From NCBI GenBank assembly GCA_963703015.1, contig OY969779.1, positions 868,001 to 932,000 on the forward strand: a stretch of DNA of 64,000 nt. Reading direction: 5' to 3'. Numbering within the stretch: the first letter of the stretch is position 1; each line of letters opens with the position of its first letter. The stretch comes from Methanobacterium_B sp963703015. GTDB lineage: Archaea; Methanobacteriota; Methanobacteria; Methanobacteriales; Methanobacteriaceae. Both the position numbers and the translations under genes were made by a program. Below are positions 26,714 to 34,808 of this stretch, one piece after another. The notes beneath the pieces were generated by a model. It saw only the letters and a program-made list of their open reading frames with translations. It ran no database searches and was not told the origin of the DNA.

Positions 26714-27190
26714 TTAGTTCTTTTTTATTCTAGCAATATCCCCTATTGTTGCTTCTCTAACCTTTGCATGAGCCATTTCATCCATGGCTGTCCCATCGTT
26801 CTTTTCTATAAGAACCACTTTCAGTGTTTTCTCGAGTTTCTTTGCAAGTTTAATATCTGGAACCATTTTACCAGATTCTATCCTGCTTATGACTGAAGCC
26901 TTTTCATACAGCTTTTCACCAAGTTCTTCACGAGACCAACCCTTTTTTTCCCGAGCATTACGCACTAACTGATTGAAATTTTCTATAACTTCTTCGGTAG
27001 GTTCCTTGGGCCGTGAAGTTCTTCTGGTTCCTCTAGAGCCTCTTGGAGCTCCTCTACTCTTTGGTTTAGGAGGTTCTTTTTGAACTTTACCAAACTTTGA
27101 GCATTCTTTACAAGTAAGCATGATTGAACCATCAATTTTAGTTTTCAATGGTTCTTCAACTAGTTTTTTTCCACATATCTCGCATCTCAT
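26714..27190 (-). CDS. Multiprotein bridging factor 1 homologue (aMBF1)
   Basis: A 158-residue transcription-related protein. An N-terminal zinc ribbon (CEICGKKL and CKECSKF) is followed by a basic Pro/Arg/Gly linker and a Cro-type helix-turn-helix (near WSREELGEKLYEKASVISRIESGK). This order is that of archaeal MBF1, which binds ribosomes or transcription complexes. The gene is transcribed away from PAN across a 605-base gap. Confidence 0.9.
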   Translation of the reverse strand: MRCEICGKKLVEEPLKTKIDGSIMLTCKECSKFGKVQKEPPKPKSRGAPRGSRGTRRTSRPKEPTEEVIENFNQLVRNAREKKGWSREELGEKLYEKASVISRIESGKMVPDIKLAKKLEKTLKVVLIEKNDGTAMDEMAHAKVREATIGDIARIKKN

Positions 27191-27795
27191 GACGATCCCT
27201 TTAACTTGTAATCATTGTACAACATAAACCTAATATCTAAAAATTTATGAGGATTATGTTCTAAGTTTTTTTTAACTATTTTTTTATGGAATATCTATTT
27301 TAAAGTTTTGGACATTTGAAGTTTTGGAAGACTCCAATAAATGAGTGGTTCATCATTGATGTGAAACTATTCATTTTATCTAAATCCACTGTAAAAAAAT
27401 TCAAAAAATGACCTTGTATAATTAAACACAAAGTAGTTCCAATATGTTGGTAGTATAATTAACTACCATAAAACATCCAAGTCATATAAATAAATAGTTT
27501 GTATAACTTTATGAATCATGAAATTAATTTGGTTTAAACCAAAAGATTATATAGATTTGGGCCTTAAATTTTTTTTAAAACCATAATTTATAATAGGATT
27601 ACAATGGGATATAAATAATAAATGCAGACCATAAACCCCAATTTGTATGAGCAGGATAAACGGTTTAACAAAGTTTAGTGCGGTAATTAAAAACCTCCAC
27701 GAACCTTTAAATAATATTAAGGACAATAAATCCATAAATAATATGTATAATTAAAAATTATTTTTTTTAATAAAAGTTAGGAGTGAGCGAGGATC
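27191..27795. other. Large intergenic region between MBF1 and PAN genes
   Basis: 605 AT-rich bases without a supported gene. Two clean dyads stand out. One is TGGTAGT-N7-ACTACCA at 27448-27468. The other is the 16-base perfect palindrome TTTGGTTTAAACCAAA at 27528-27543. Several TATA-like stretches lie between 27480 and 27760. The region may hold the divergent promoters of both genes and regulator sites, or an RNA that I cannot recognise. Confidence 0.45.
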
Positions 27796-29028
27796 ATGGA
27801 AAACATGTCCCCAAATGTACTGAAAAAAATTGAAGACCTTAAAAAGGAGATAAAAATCCTTAAAGAGGACAACACCAAAACCAAACGTAACCTCATGTGG
27901 AAGGTTAGAAAACTTGAAAAGGATAAGGTCCTCATTGAAAATGAAAAAATGAGGCTCGATAGAGAGGTTAAATCTCTCAGGGGCGAAATTGAAAGATTCA
28001 GATCACCCCCTTTAGTTATTGCAACAGTAACTGAAGTGTTAGACGACGGGAGAGTTGTAGTTAAAAGCAGCACAGGCCCTAATTTTGTTATTGGATATTC
28101 AAGATTCTTAGATGAAAAGTCACTTGAACCTGGAGTTCGTGTGGCTCTTAACCAGCAGACATTTAGCATAGTCCATGTACTGCCATCAGAAAAAGACCCT
28201 CTTGTTACGGGTATGGAAGTCGATGAAAAACCAGATGTTGAGTATGCTCAGATAGGTGGATTAGAAGATCAGGTCGTTGAGATCAAAGAAACTGTTGAAC
28301 TTCCACTTAAAAAACCAGAACTGTTCACCAACATTGGTATCGAACCTCCAAAGGGAGTTCTTCTTTACGGACCTCCAGGAACAGGAAAGACTTTACTTGC
28401 CAAGGCAGTTGCAAATGAAACCAATGCAACCTTCATAAAGATCGTTGCCTCTGAATTCGTTAAGAAATATATTGGTGAAGGTGCAAGGCTAGTGAGGGGT
28501 GTTTTCGAACTTGCAAAGGAAAAAGCACCTAGTATAATTTTCATCGATGAAATAGATGCCATAGCCGCCAAAAGACTGAAAAGTTCCACCAGTGGAGACA
28601 GAGAAGTTCAAAGAACATTGATGCAGCTACTGGCTGAGATGGATGGATTTGAAGGCAGGGGTGATGTTGGAATCGTTGCAGCAACCAACAGACCCGACAT
28701 ATTAGACCCTGCACTACTCAGACCAGGTCGTTTCGATAGATTCATCGAAGTTCCAATTCCAAATGAAGACGGCAGAATGGAAATACTCAAAATCCACACC
28801 AGAAATATGTCCCTAGATGAAGATGTGGACGTTAGACTTGTTGCATCACTTTCAGAGGGTGCTTCAGGTGCGGATCTTAAGGCCATCTGTACTGAATCCG
28901 GTATGTTCGCAATAAGAGAGGAAAGAACAACCGTTACAATGAACGATTTCATGGACGCTATTGATAAAATAGTGGGTATGGAACACGACGAAGAGATGAA
29001 AAAAGAAGCAGGCGTGATGTTTGGATAA
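27796..29028 (+). CDS. pan: Proteasome-activating nucleotidase
   Basis: AAA+ ATPase ring that unfolds substrates and opens the 20S proteasome. The 410-residue protein has an N-terminal coiled coil (about 8-65), an OB-type domain, Walker A GPPGTGKTLL, Walker B FIDEIDAIAAKR and the arginine-finger helix (ATNRPDILDPALLRPGRFDR). The C-terminus is VMFG. The gate-opening HbYX motif thus appears as hydrophobic-Phe-Gly, with Phe replacing Tyr. A GAGG site precedes the ATG at 27796. Confidence 0.96.
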   Translation: MENMSPNVLKKIEDLKKEIKILKEDNTKTKRNLMWKVRKLEKDKVLIENEKMRLDREVKSLRGEIERFRSPPLVIATVTEVLDDGRVVVKSSTGPNFVIGYSRFLDEKSLEPGVRVALNQQTFSIVHVLPSEKDPLVTGMEVDEKPDVEYAQIGGLEDQVVEIKETVELPLKKPELFTNIGIEPPKGVLLYGPPGTGKTLLAKAVANETNATFIKIVASEFVKKYIGEGARLVRGVFELAKEKAPSIIFIDEIDAIAAKRLKSSTSGDREVQRTLMQLLAEMDGFEGRGDVGIVAATNRPDILDPALLRPGRFDRFIEVPIPNEDGRMEILKIHTRNMSLDEDVDVRLVASLSEGASGADLKAICTESGMFAIREERTTVTMNDFMDAIDKIVGMEHDEEMKKEAGVMFG

Positions 29029-29158
29029 TCCAGTGATTACAACTGGATTTTTTCAAAATTTTTTTTAAAGATAGTGATATGTTTAATTTGCGACTCCTTT
29101 TTATATATTGAAATTGTTAATTAATGTAAAAATAATAGTTTAATAATCATATTTTAGC

Positions 29159-29220
29159 TGGCCTGTGATGAACCCTATGAGCTCTGATCAATGATGACTG
29201 ATGGGCGATCTGAGGCTTGC
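29159..29220 (+). ncRNA. C/D-box guide sRNA (candidate)
   Basis: All four boxes occur in order: C box GTGATGA (29165-29171), D-prime CTGA (29184-29187), C-prime ATGATGA (29191-29197) and D CTGA (29210-29213). Both guides are exactly 12 bases, ACCCTATGAGCT and CTGATGGGCGAT. Short flanks GCC/GGC can close the terminal stem. It lies in the convergent gap after pan and cobK, a typical place for archaeal sRNAs. The strand is given by the box order. Confidence 0.85.
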
Positions 29221-29257
29221 ACATTTACTAATTTTCATGGGGCTGAAAAAGGGTTAT

Positions 29258-30058
29258 TCAACCCAGATTAGATTTGAACTTTTTTACAGCCTTGATCAAT
29301 TCAGGAATATCTGAGTAAACCTTAGATTTTTTGAGTTGTTTAATTTCTGGCCTTTTAACCATTACAACAGGGATTTCAAGTTGAGCTGCTGCTTCTAACT
29401 TAGATAAAGTCCCACCAGATTCTCCGCTTTCCTTGGTTATCACCACGTCCACGTTGAATTCTGCCATGAGCGCCTTGTTAAATTCTGATGAGAATGTTCC
29501 CTGCATTGCAACGATATTTTCATTGGGAATTCCTAGTTCCAGACATTTTTTTATGGAATAAACAGCTGGAAGCACTCTCACAATAATTGAATTGGCAGAA
29601 ATTTTTTCTAATATCTGTGGGAGGGTGGATACGCCTGCAAGATGCATTATCTTCCCATTACTTGTTTTGGAAATAAGTTCTGATGCTGTTTTGGAAGCTT
29701 CCCTAAAATCCTTCACAACATGGAGGTTTTTGATGGTTTGGTGTGGGATTGCAGGTCTTTCAAATCTGAGGTACTCTATTTTCGCACTGTTTGCTGCATC
29801 TACAGCAGTTTCTGTTGCTTGAGATGCGAATGGGTGTGTGGCATCCAAGAGAAGATCTATTTTTTTTTGTTGGATAAGTTCAACCATTGATTCAACTCGC
29901 AGTCCACCCACCTTTACTTCATCGGCACCTGCATCAGATGCAAGTTTCGCACCATAACTGGTGGTTGTTGTTGCGGTGATCACAGTATCTTCCATGGCAT
30001 CTAAATAAGTGATTATCTTGACTGCATCTGATGTACCAGACATTACCATAACATTCAT
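29258..30058 (-). CDS. cbiJ: Precorrin-6A reductase (CobK/CbiJ)
   Basis: NAD(P)H-dependent reductase of the corrin ring in cobalamin synthesis. The 266-residue protein starts MNVMVMSGTSDAVKII. It has the DATHPFASQATETA motif around the active site and VVITKESGESGG near the C-terminus, all typical of CobK/CbiJ. Its ATG overlaps the stop of the Ca2+ ATPase gene by 4 bases (ATGA), so it is co-translated with a seemingly unrelated pump. In an anaerobic methanogen the cobalt-precorrin substrate (CbiJ) is expected. Confidence 0.92.
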   Translation of the reverse strand: MNVMVMSGTSDAVKIITYLDAMEDTVITATTTTSYGAKLASDAGADEVKVGGLRVESMVELIQQKKIDLLLDATHPFASQATETAVDAANSAKIEYLRFERPAIPHQTIKNLHVVKDFREASKTASELISKTSNGKIMHLAGVSTLPQILEKISANSIIVRVLPAVYSIKKCLELGIPNENIVAMQGTFSSEFNKALMAEFNVDVVITKESGESGGTLSKLEAAAQLEIPVVMVKRPEIKQLKKSKVYSDIPELIKAVKKFKSNLG

Positions 30059-32568
30059 TTTATCACCCTTTCACTCACAAATTCTGAGATGAATATTGTG
30101 AAGGCAACCACCACTATCATGAGCCAATCCAAAGCAGTGATGGCAGTTGTTCTGAATATGTGCTGGAAAAATGGAACATATATGGCACAGACCTGTAACA
30201 GGAATGATGCTGCAACTGCTATTAGCAGGGTTTTGTTTGGGAGTTTACCCTTGGCCTTGCAGTTGAATACATTGAATATTTGATACATAACAAACACTGT
30301 AAATGCAACTGTCATGGCTTCTATGGTTGTTGCACCGCTGTTGAGTTTGTAGATGTACAGAATAAGGGTTCCTAAGCTCATTACTATGCCTGCAATGGCA
30401 ATTCTAATGAGGTTCTTTTTAGAGATGATGTTGCCTGTGGTTGGTGGTCTTTCCATTACATCAGGTTCTGAGGGTTCAACACCCAGTGACTGGGCTGGAG
30501 GACCGTCCATTATTATGTTTATCCATAAAATCTGGATTGGATTGAATGGTATTGGCAAATTCATTAATGAAGCTGAGGTTATGGTGAGTATGGCCCCTAT
30601 GTTGGTTGACAGTTGGAATTTAACAAATCTTTTTATGTTGTCAAATATGGTACGTCCCTCTTCCACAGCGTCTACTATGGTTGCAAAGTTGTCATCTTGA
30701 AGCAGCATATCACTAGATTCTTTTGCAACATCTGTACCTGAACCCATGGCAACACCAATAGCTGCCCTTTTAAGAGCCGGAGCATCATTCACACCATCTC
30801 CAGTCATGGCCACTACCTGTCCTCTGGATTTAAGGGCTTCCACAATTCTTACCTTCTGTTCTGGAAATACCCTTGCGTATACATTTACCTTGTTCACAAC
30901 TTCTTTGAACTCATCATCACTAATTTTTTCAAGTTCTGGACCTGTTAAAACCTTTCCATCCCTAAGAATTCCAAGTTCTGAAGCAATTGCAGCAGCAGTG
31001 TCTTTGTTGTCACCTGTGATCATGACCACATTTATTCCTGCCTTTTCACACTGTTCAACTGCGATCTTAGCTTCCTTCCTCGGAGGATCCATCATTCCTA
31101 CCATTCCAACATAGATCAGATCTTCCTCCAAGGAATTGTTACCATTTAAATCCTCTGAATCATCCATTATTCTGTAGGCCATTCCAATGACTCTTAATGC
31201 CTTGGATGTCATGGTTTTAAGTTCGTCCATGACCTGGGATTCATGTTCCGGTGTTATGTTTTGGATTTCTCCATTTTCTTCAATGTAATTTGATTTTTCC
31301 AGGATGATCTCAGGAGCTCCCTTAACAAGCACGTACCTCTTATTTTGGAAGTTGTTCACTGTGGTCATTCTTTTTCTTTCACTGTCCAGGGGCAGTTCAT
31401 AGAAACGTTCATGTGTTTTTTCAAGTTCTTCCCTTTTGTATCCATTTTCCTCTGCATACAACAGTATTGCCCCATCTGTTGGATCACCTATGATTTTTCC
31501 CTCGGAGATATGGGCGTTGTTACAAAGTGCAGATATGGTTAGTGCCATTTCAGATGATTTGATGCTGGTTTCACGCACCGTCATCTTGTTCTTGGTGAGG
31601 GTTCCTGTTTTATCTGTACATATGGTGGTACATGATCCCAGAGTTTCCACTGCAAGGAGTTTGCGGACAACGGCATTTCTTCTGGCCATTCTCTGCATTC
31701 CAAGCGCGAGTGTTAGGGTTAATATTGCAGGTAATCCCTCTGGAACTGCTGCAACTGCCAATGAAACCGCTGTCATGAAGTTTTGAACTATTGGCACTCC
31801 TTTGAAGAATTGAAGTGCAAATATTCCTGTACATACAATGAGTGCAATGAGTCCCATTAATTTACCAAGACCATGTATCCTGTCTTGTAGTGGTGTTTTC
31901 TCATCCTCAACTTGGATCATTTCTGCAATTCTTCCAATGGCTGTGTTCATTCCAACATCAACAACAACACCCCTTCCCCTTCCCTTGGACACATAGGTAT
32001 CCATAAAGGCCAAGTTTGAAGTTTCATCCTCCAAAACAGCGCTATCAACTTTGTTGGATGGTTTTGATTCTCCTGTGAGTGCAGATTCATCCACCATTAA
32101 ATCATAGGCTTTTAACAGTCTGATGTCTGCAGGTATGCTGTCACCCTCTTCAATGATCACCACGTCACCAACTGTGAGTTGGTTGGCATCTACACTTTGA
32201 ACTTCACCGTCTCTCACCACAACTGCAGTAACAGTGGTCATGTTTTTTAGTTGTGCCATGGCATTTTCTGCCCTGTTCTCTTGTATAAACCCTATCACTG
32301 CATTTAACACAACTACTAAAATAATAACTGCTGCGTCTGTTATGTCTCCTATGAATGCTGCTGCTATGGCAGCCACAATAAGTAGTATGATTAGAAAATC
32401 CTTGAATTGATTGAAAAATTTAGTTATGGGACCTGCCTTTTCTTCCTCAACAAGTTCGTTCTTCCCATATTTAGCCATTCTCTCGGGAATTTCATCGGAT
32501 TTTAACCCATTGTAATTTGATTTTACCATATCTAAGGTTTCTTCCGTAGTTTTAATCTGCCATTTCAT
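30055..32568 (-). CDS. P-type Ca2+-transporting ATPase (P2A, PMR1/SERCA-like)
   Basis: An 837-residue ion pump. The phosphorylation site is CTDKTGTLT and the hinge is TGDGVNDAPALKRAAIG. The transmembrane PEGLP motif in M4 and NIIMDGPPAQ in M6 keep the Glu, Asn and Asp of the second calcium site. In M5 the SERCA Glu is replaced by Ala (STNIGAIL), so it probably carries one ion per cycle, like PMR1. ATG 32568 gives a proper N-terminus (MKWQIKTTEETL). It overlaps the UPF0146 gene by 17 bases and cbiJ by 4 bases. Confidence 0.88.
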   Translation of the reverse strand: MKWQIKTTEETLDMVKSNYNGLKSDEIPERMAKYGKNELVEEEKAGPITKFFNQFKDFLIILLIVAAIAAAFIGDITDAAVIILVVVLNAVIGFIQENRAENAMAQLKNMTTVTAVVVRDGEVQSVDANQLTVGDVVIIEEGDSIPADIRLLKAYDLMVDESALTGESKPSNKVDSAVLEDETSNLAFMDTYVSKGRGRGVVVDVGMNTAIGRIAEMIQVEDEKTPLQDRIHGLGKLMGLIALIVCTGIFALQFFKGVPIVQNFMTAVSLAVAAVPEGLPAILTLTLALGMQRMARRNAVVRKLLAVETLGSCTTICTDKTGTLTKNKMTVRETSIKSSEMALTISALCNNAHISEGKIIGDPTDGAILLYAEENGYKREELEKTHERFYELPLDSERKRMTTVNNFQNKRYVLVKGAPEIILEKSNYIEENGEIQNITPEHESQVMDELKTMTSKALRVIGMAYRIMDDSEDLNGNNSLEEDLIYVGMVGMMDPPRKEAKIAVEQCEKAGINVVMITGDNKDTAAAIASELGILRDGKVLTGPELEKISDDEFKEVVNKVNVYARVFPEQKVRIVEALKSRGQVVAMTGDGVNDAPALKRAAIGVAMGSGTDVAKESSDMLLQDDNFATIVDAVEEGRTIFDNIKRFVKFQLSTNIGAILTITSASLMNLPIPFNPIQILWINIIMDGPPAQSLGVEPSEPDVMERPPTTGNIISKKNLIRIAIAGIVMSLGTLILYIYKLNSGATTIEAMTVAFTVFVMYQIFNVFNCKAKGKLPNKTLLIAVAASFLLQVCAIYVPFFQHIFRTTAITALDWLMIVVVAFTIFISEFVSERVIK

Positions 32569-32953
32569 TATTACACTTCTTGTAAAATATTGCTGTTTCA
32601 TAATTTATGAGCTTAAATTTTTTATCGTTTAAAAAAGATTCTGTTAAAAAGGGTTTTATGATAATATCTGCACCCACAGTATCAGCTACTATTTTTATAC
32701 TATTTTGGAGTTCTTCTGGAGGCCGTATTGAGTAGATAAGCGAAGCACCCCTGTATATTTCCAAGTCTGGATTGTTGATATCATCTACTGTCACCATAGG
32801 ATGGTAAGGTTTAATATCTGTCATGATGATATCCATGTTAAGATGTTCTTGCAGTGTGAGGGCAACCCTTGGGAAATTTCCCATACCCACCTCAACTATC
32901 TTTGAAGCATCTTTGTAATTTGTAATGATGTATTCTGAAAAATCTTTCCACAT
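32552..32953 (-). CDS. UPF0146 family protein
   Basis: A 133-residue protein of the archaeal family UPF0146. The pattern VEVGMGNFPRVALTLQE followed by MTDIKP looks like motif I and the second strand of a shortened Rossmann methyltransferase fold. No catalytic motif is evident. ATG 32953 is chosen because AAGTGATA precedes it; a GTG at 32962 is also in frame. It heads the UPF0146 - Ca2+ ATPase - cbiJ operon and is divergent from rimI by only 26 bases. Confidence 0.82.
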   Translation of the reverse strand: MWKDFSEYIITNYKDASKIVEVGMGNFPRVALTLQEHLNMDIIMTDIKPYHPMVTVDDINNPDLEIYRGASLIYSIRPPEELQNSIKIVADTVGADIIIKPFLTESFLNDKKFKLINYETAIFYKKCNNEMAD

Positions 32954-32979
32954 TTTTATCACTTTTATTGGAGAAATTT

Positions 32980-33414
32980 ATGATAATAAGAGAATTTAAA
33001 CGTCAGGACATAAAAAGAGTCCTAGAAATTGAGAAGGCATCCTTCAATGATCCCTACCCCCCTAACATTCTCATTGATATTTACAATTTAGGTGCTGGAT
33101 TCCTAGTTGCCCAAGAAAATAATAGGATTGTTGGGTATATTATATTTTGGATCAAATATGAAGATGAAGGTCATATCATTTCAATTGCGGTAGATAAAAA
33201 TTTCAGAAGACTTGAGGTTGGTACCAAACTCGTGGAAGCCAGTATCGAATCCTTCAAAAAATTCAGTGTAAACGTAATGAAATTAGAGGTAAGGGTTGGA
33301 AACACAGGTGCCAGAAAATTCTATTCTAAAATTGGATTCAAAGAATATAAGCTTGTTGAAGATTACTACGAAGATCTAGAAGACGCTGTTATCATGACCA
33401 AACCCATGGAATGA
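32980..33414 (+). CDS. rimI: RimI-like N-alpha-acetyltransferase
   Basis: GNAT enzyme expected to acetylate the N-terminus of ribosomal or other proteins. The 144-residue sequence has the acetyl-CoA region SIAVDKNFRRLEVGTKLVE and the closing NTGARKFYSKIGFKE. The acetyl-CoA loop reads R-R-x-E-V-G-T instead of the usual Q/R-x-x-G-x-G/A, a mild departure. ATG 32980 has GGAG six bases upstream; an in-frame TTG at 32968 is less likely. It is divergent from UPF0146. Confidence 0.87.
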   Translation: MIIREFKRQDIKRVLEIEKASFNDPYPPNILIDIYNLGAGFLVAQENNRIVGYIIFWIKYEDEGHIISIAVDKNFRRLEVGTKLVEASIESFKKFSVNVMKLEVRVGNTGARKFYSKIGFKEYKLVEDYYEDLEDAVIMTKPME

Positions 33415-33611
33415 TAATATTTTGTGTGAACTTCCTGATTACATAAAATCTTTTTACTGCAAGGAAAATAATATTTTATTAACTAAGCTATGAGATAATA
33501 TACTCATAATAAAAAATCTAATTAAACATAGCGTACAAAACTATGATGATGGAATATGTTTTTACATTGAAGATTAAATATTTTTAATTTAACAGTTTAA
33601 CCGGTGATGAA

Positions 33612-34694
33612 ATGCTAAAAGAGGCTAAATTAGCTTTAGAAGATGGTACAATACTTAAAGGAGAGGGCTTCGGTTTTGAAACCATAAAAACTGGTGAGGT
33701 GGTTTTTGCTACTGGAATGACCGGATATGTCGAGTCACTCACAGATCCATCTTACAAAGGCCAAATACTCATGTCAACCTATCCTTTACAGGGAAATTAT
33801 GGAATATCAAGAGAATGGTTCCAATCAGAAGGAATTAAGGCGGAAGGATTTATTGTAAGAGAACAGAACAACCACCCCTCCCACAGACTCTCCCAAGAAA
33901 ATTTAAATGACTTTTTAGAAGAATTTAAAGTTCCAGGAATCAGTGGAATAGACACCAGAGCTTTGACACTTAAGATCAGAGAACATGGAGCAATGAAAGG
34001 AGCAATTTCAACAGAAGAAATTGAAGATGATGAACTTTTAAAGCTCACAAAGGAACAGACAGAAATTCAGGATATGGACCTGGTTGATAAGGTATCTGTT
34101 AGAAACCCCACAATATTCGGTGAAGATAATAAGCACAGGGCTGTGATTCTCGACTGTGGAATAAAACAAAACAGTATAAATGCTTTGTTAAAACGAGACA
34201 TCGGAGTTGTTGTAGTACCCTACAAAACAGATTATAAATCTATCATGGACTACGATCCTGAAGCTGTGCTTGTTTCCAGTGGCCCAGGAAATCCAACACG
34301 TGTCACCGAAGCAGCTAAAACTGTGCTTGATCTGTCAACTAAACTCCCAATATTTGGAATATGCCTAGGTCAGCAGATAATATCCCTGGCCTTTGGAGCC
34401 AAGATTAATAAAATGAAATTTGGACACAGGGGTATCAACCAGCCAGTGAAGGATCTTAAAACTGGAAAAGTATCCATAACATCACAAAATCATGGATTTA
34501 CCATAGACCCAAATTCATGCAAAGATATTCCAATTAATATTACTCAAATAAATCTTAACGACCAAACACCTGAAGGATTAGAGCATGAAGAGCTGCCAAT
34601 ATTCAGTGTGCAGTACCATCCAGAAGCAGGTCCAGGTCCACATGATTCTGATAATTACTTCGACAGGTTCCTTGAAACCATGAAGAATTACTGA
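33612..34694 (+). CDS. carA: Carbamoyl-phosphate synthase small subunit
   Basis: Glutamine amidotransferase subunit that supplies ammonia to CarB for pyrimidine and arginine synthesis. The 360-residue protein has the N-terminal CarA domain (LALEDGTILKGEGFG) and a class I glutaminase domain with the nucleophile Cys in GICLGQQ. The catalytic His and Glu lie in QYHPEAGPGP. RBS CGGTGATGA lies just before the ATG. carB follows after 114 bases on the same strand. Confidence 0.97.
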   Translation: MLKEAKLALEDGTILKGEGFGFETIKTGEVVFATGMTGYVESLTDPSYKGQILMSTYPLQGNYGISREWFQSEGIKAEGFIVREQNNHPSHRLSQENLNDFLEEFKVPGISGIDTRALTLKIREHGAMKGAISTEEIEDDELLKLTKEQTEIQDMDLVDKVSVRNPTIFGEDNKHRAVILDCGIKQNSINALLKRDIGVVVVPYKTDYKSIMDYDPEAVLVSSGPGNPTRVTEAAKTVLDLSTKLPIFGICLGQQIISLAFGAKINKMKFGHRGINQPVKDLKTGKVSITSQNHGFTIDPNSCKDIPINITQINLNDQTPEGLEHEELPIFSVQYHPEAGPGPHDSDNYFDRFLETMKNY

Positions 34695-34808
34695 AACAAA
34701 TGAGGTTAAGTACTGAAAAATACAATTTTAGATGAATCTCATAAAATTATTTACTGTAAAATAAATGGATGAAATTTAGATCATTATGAATTAAAGGTAG
34801 GATTGTAA

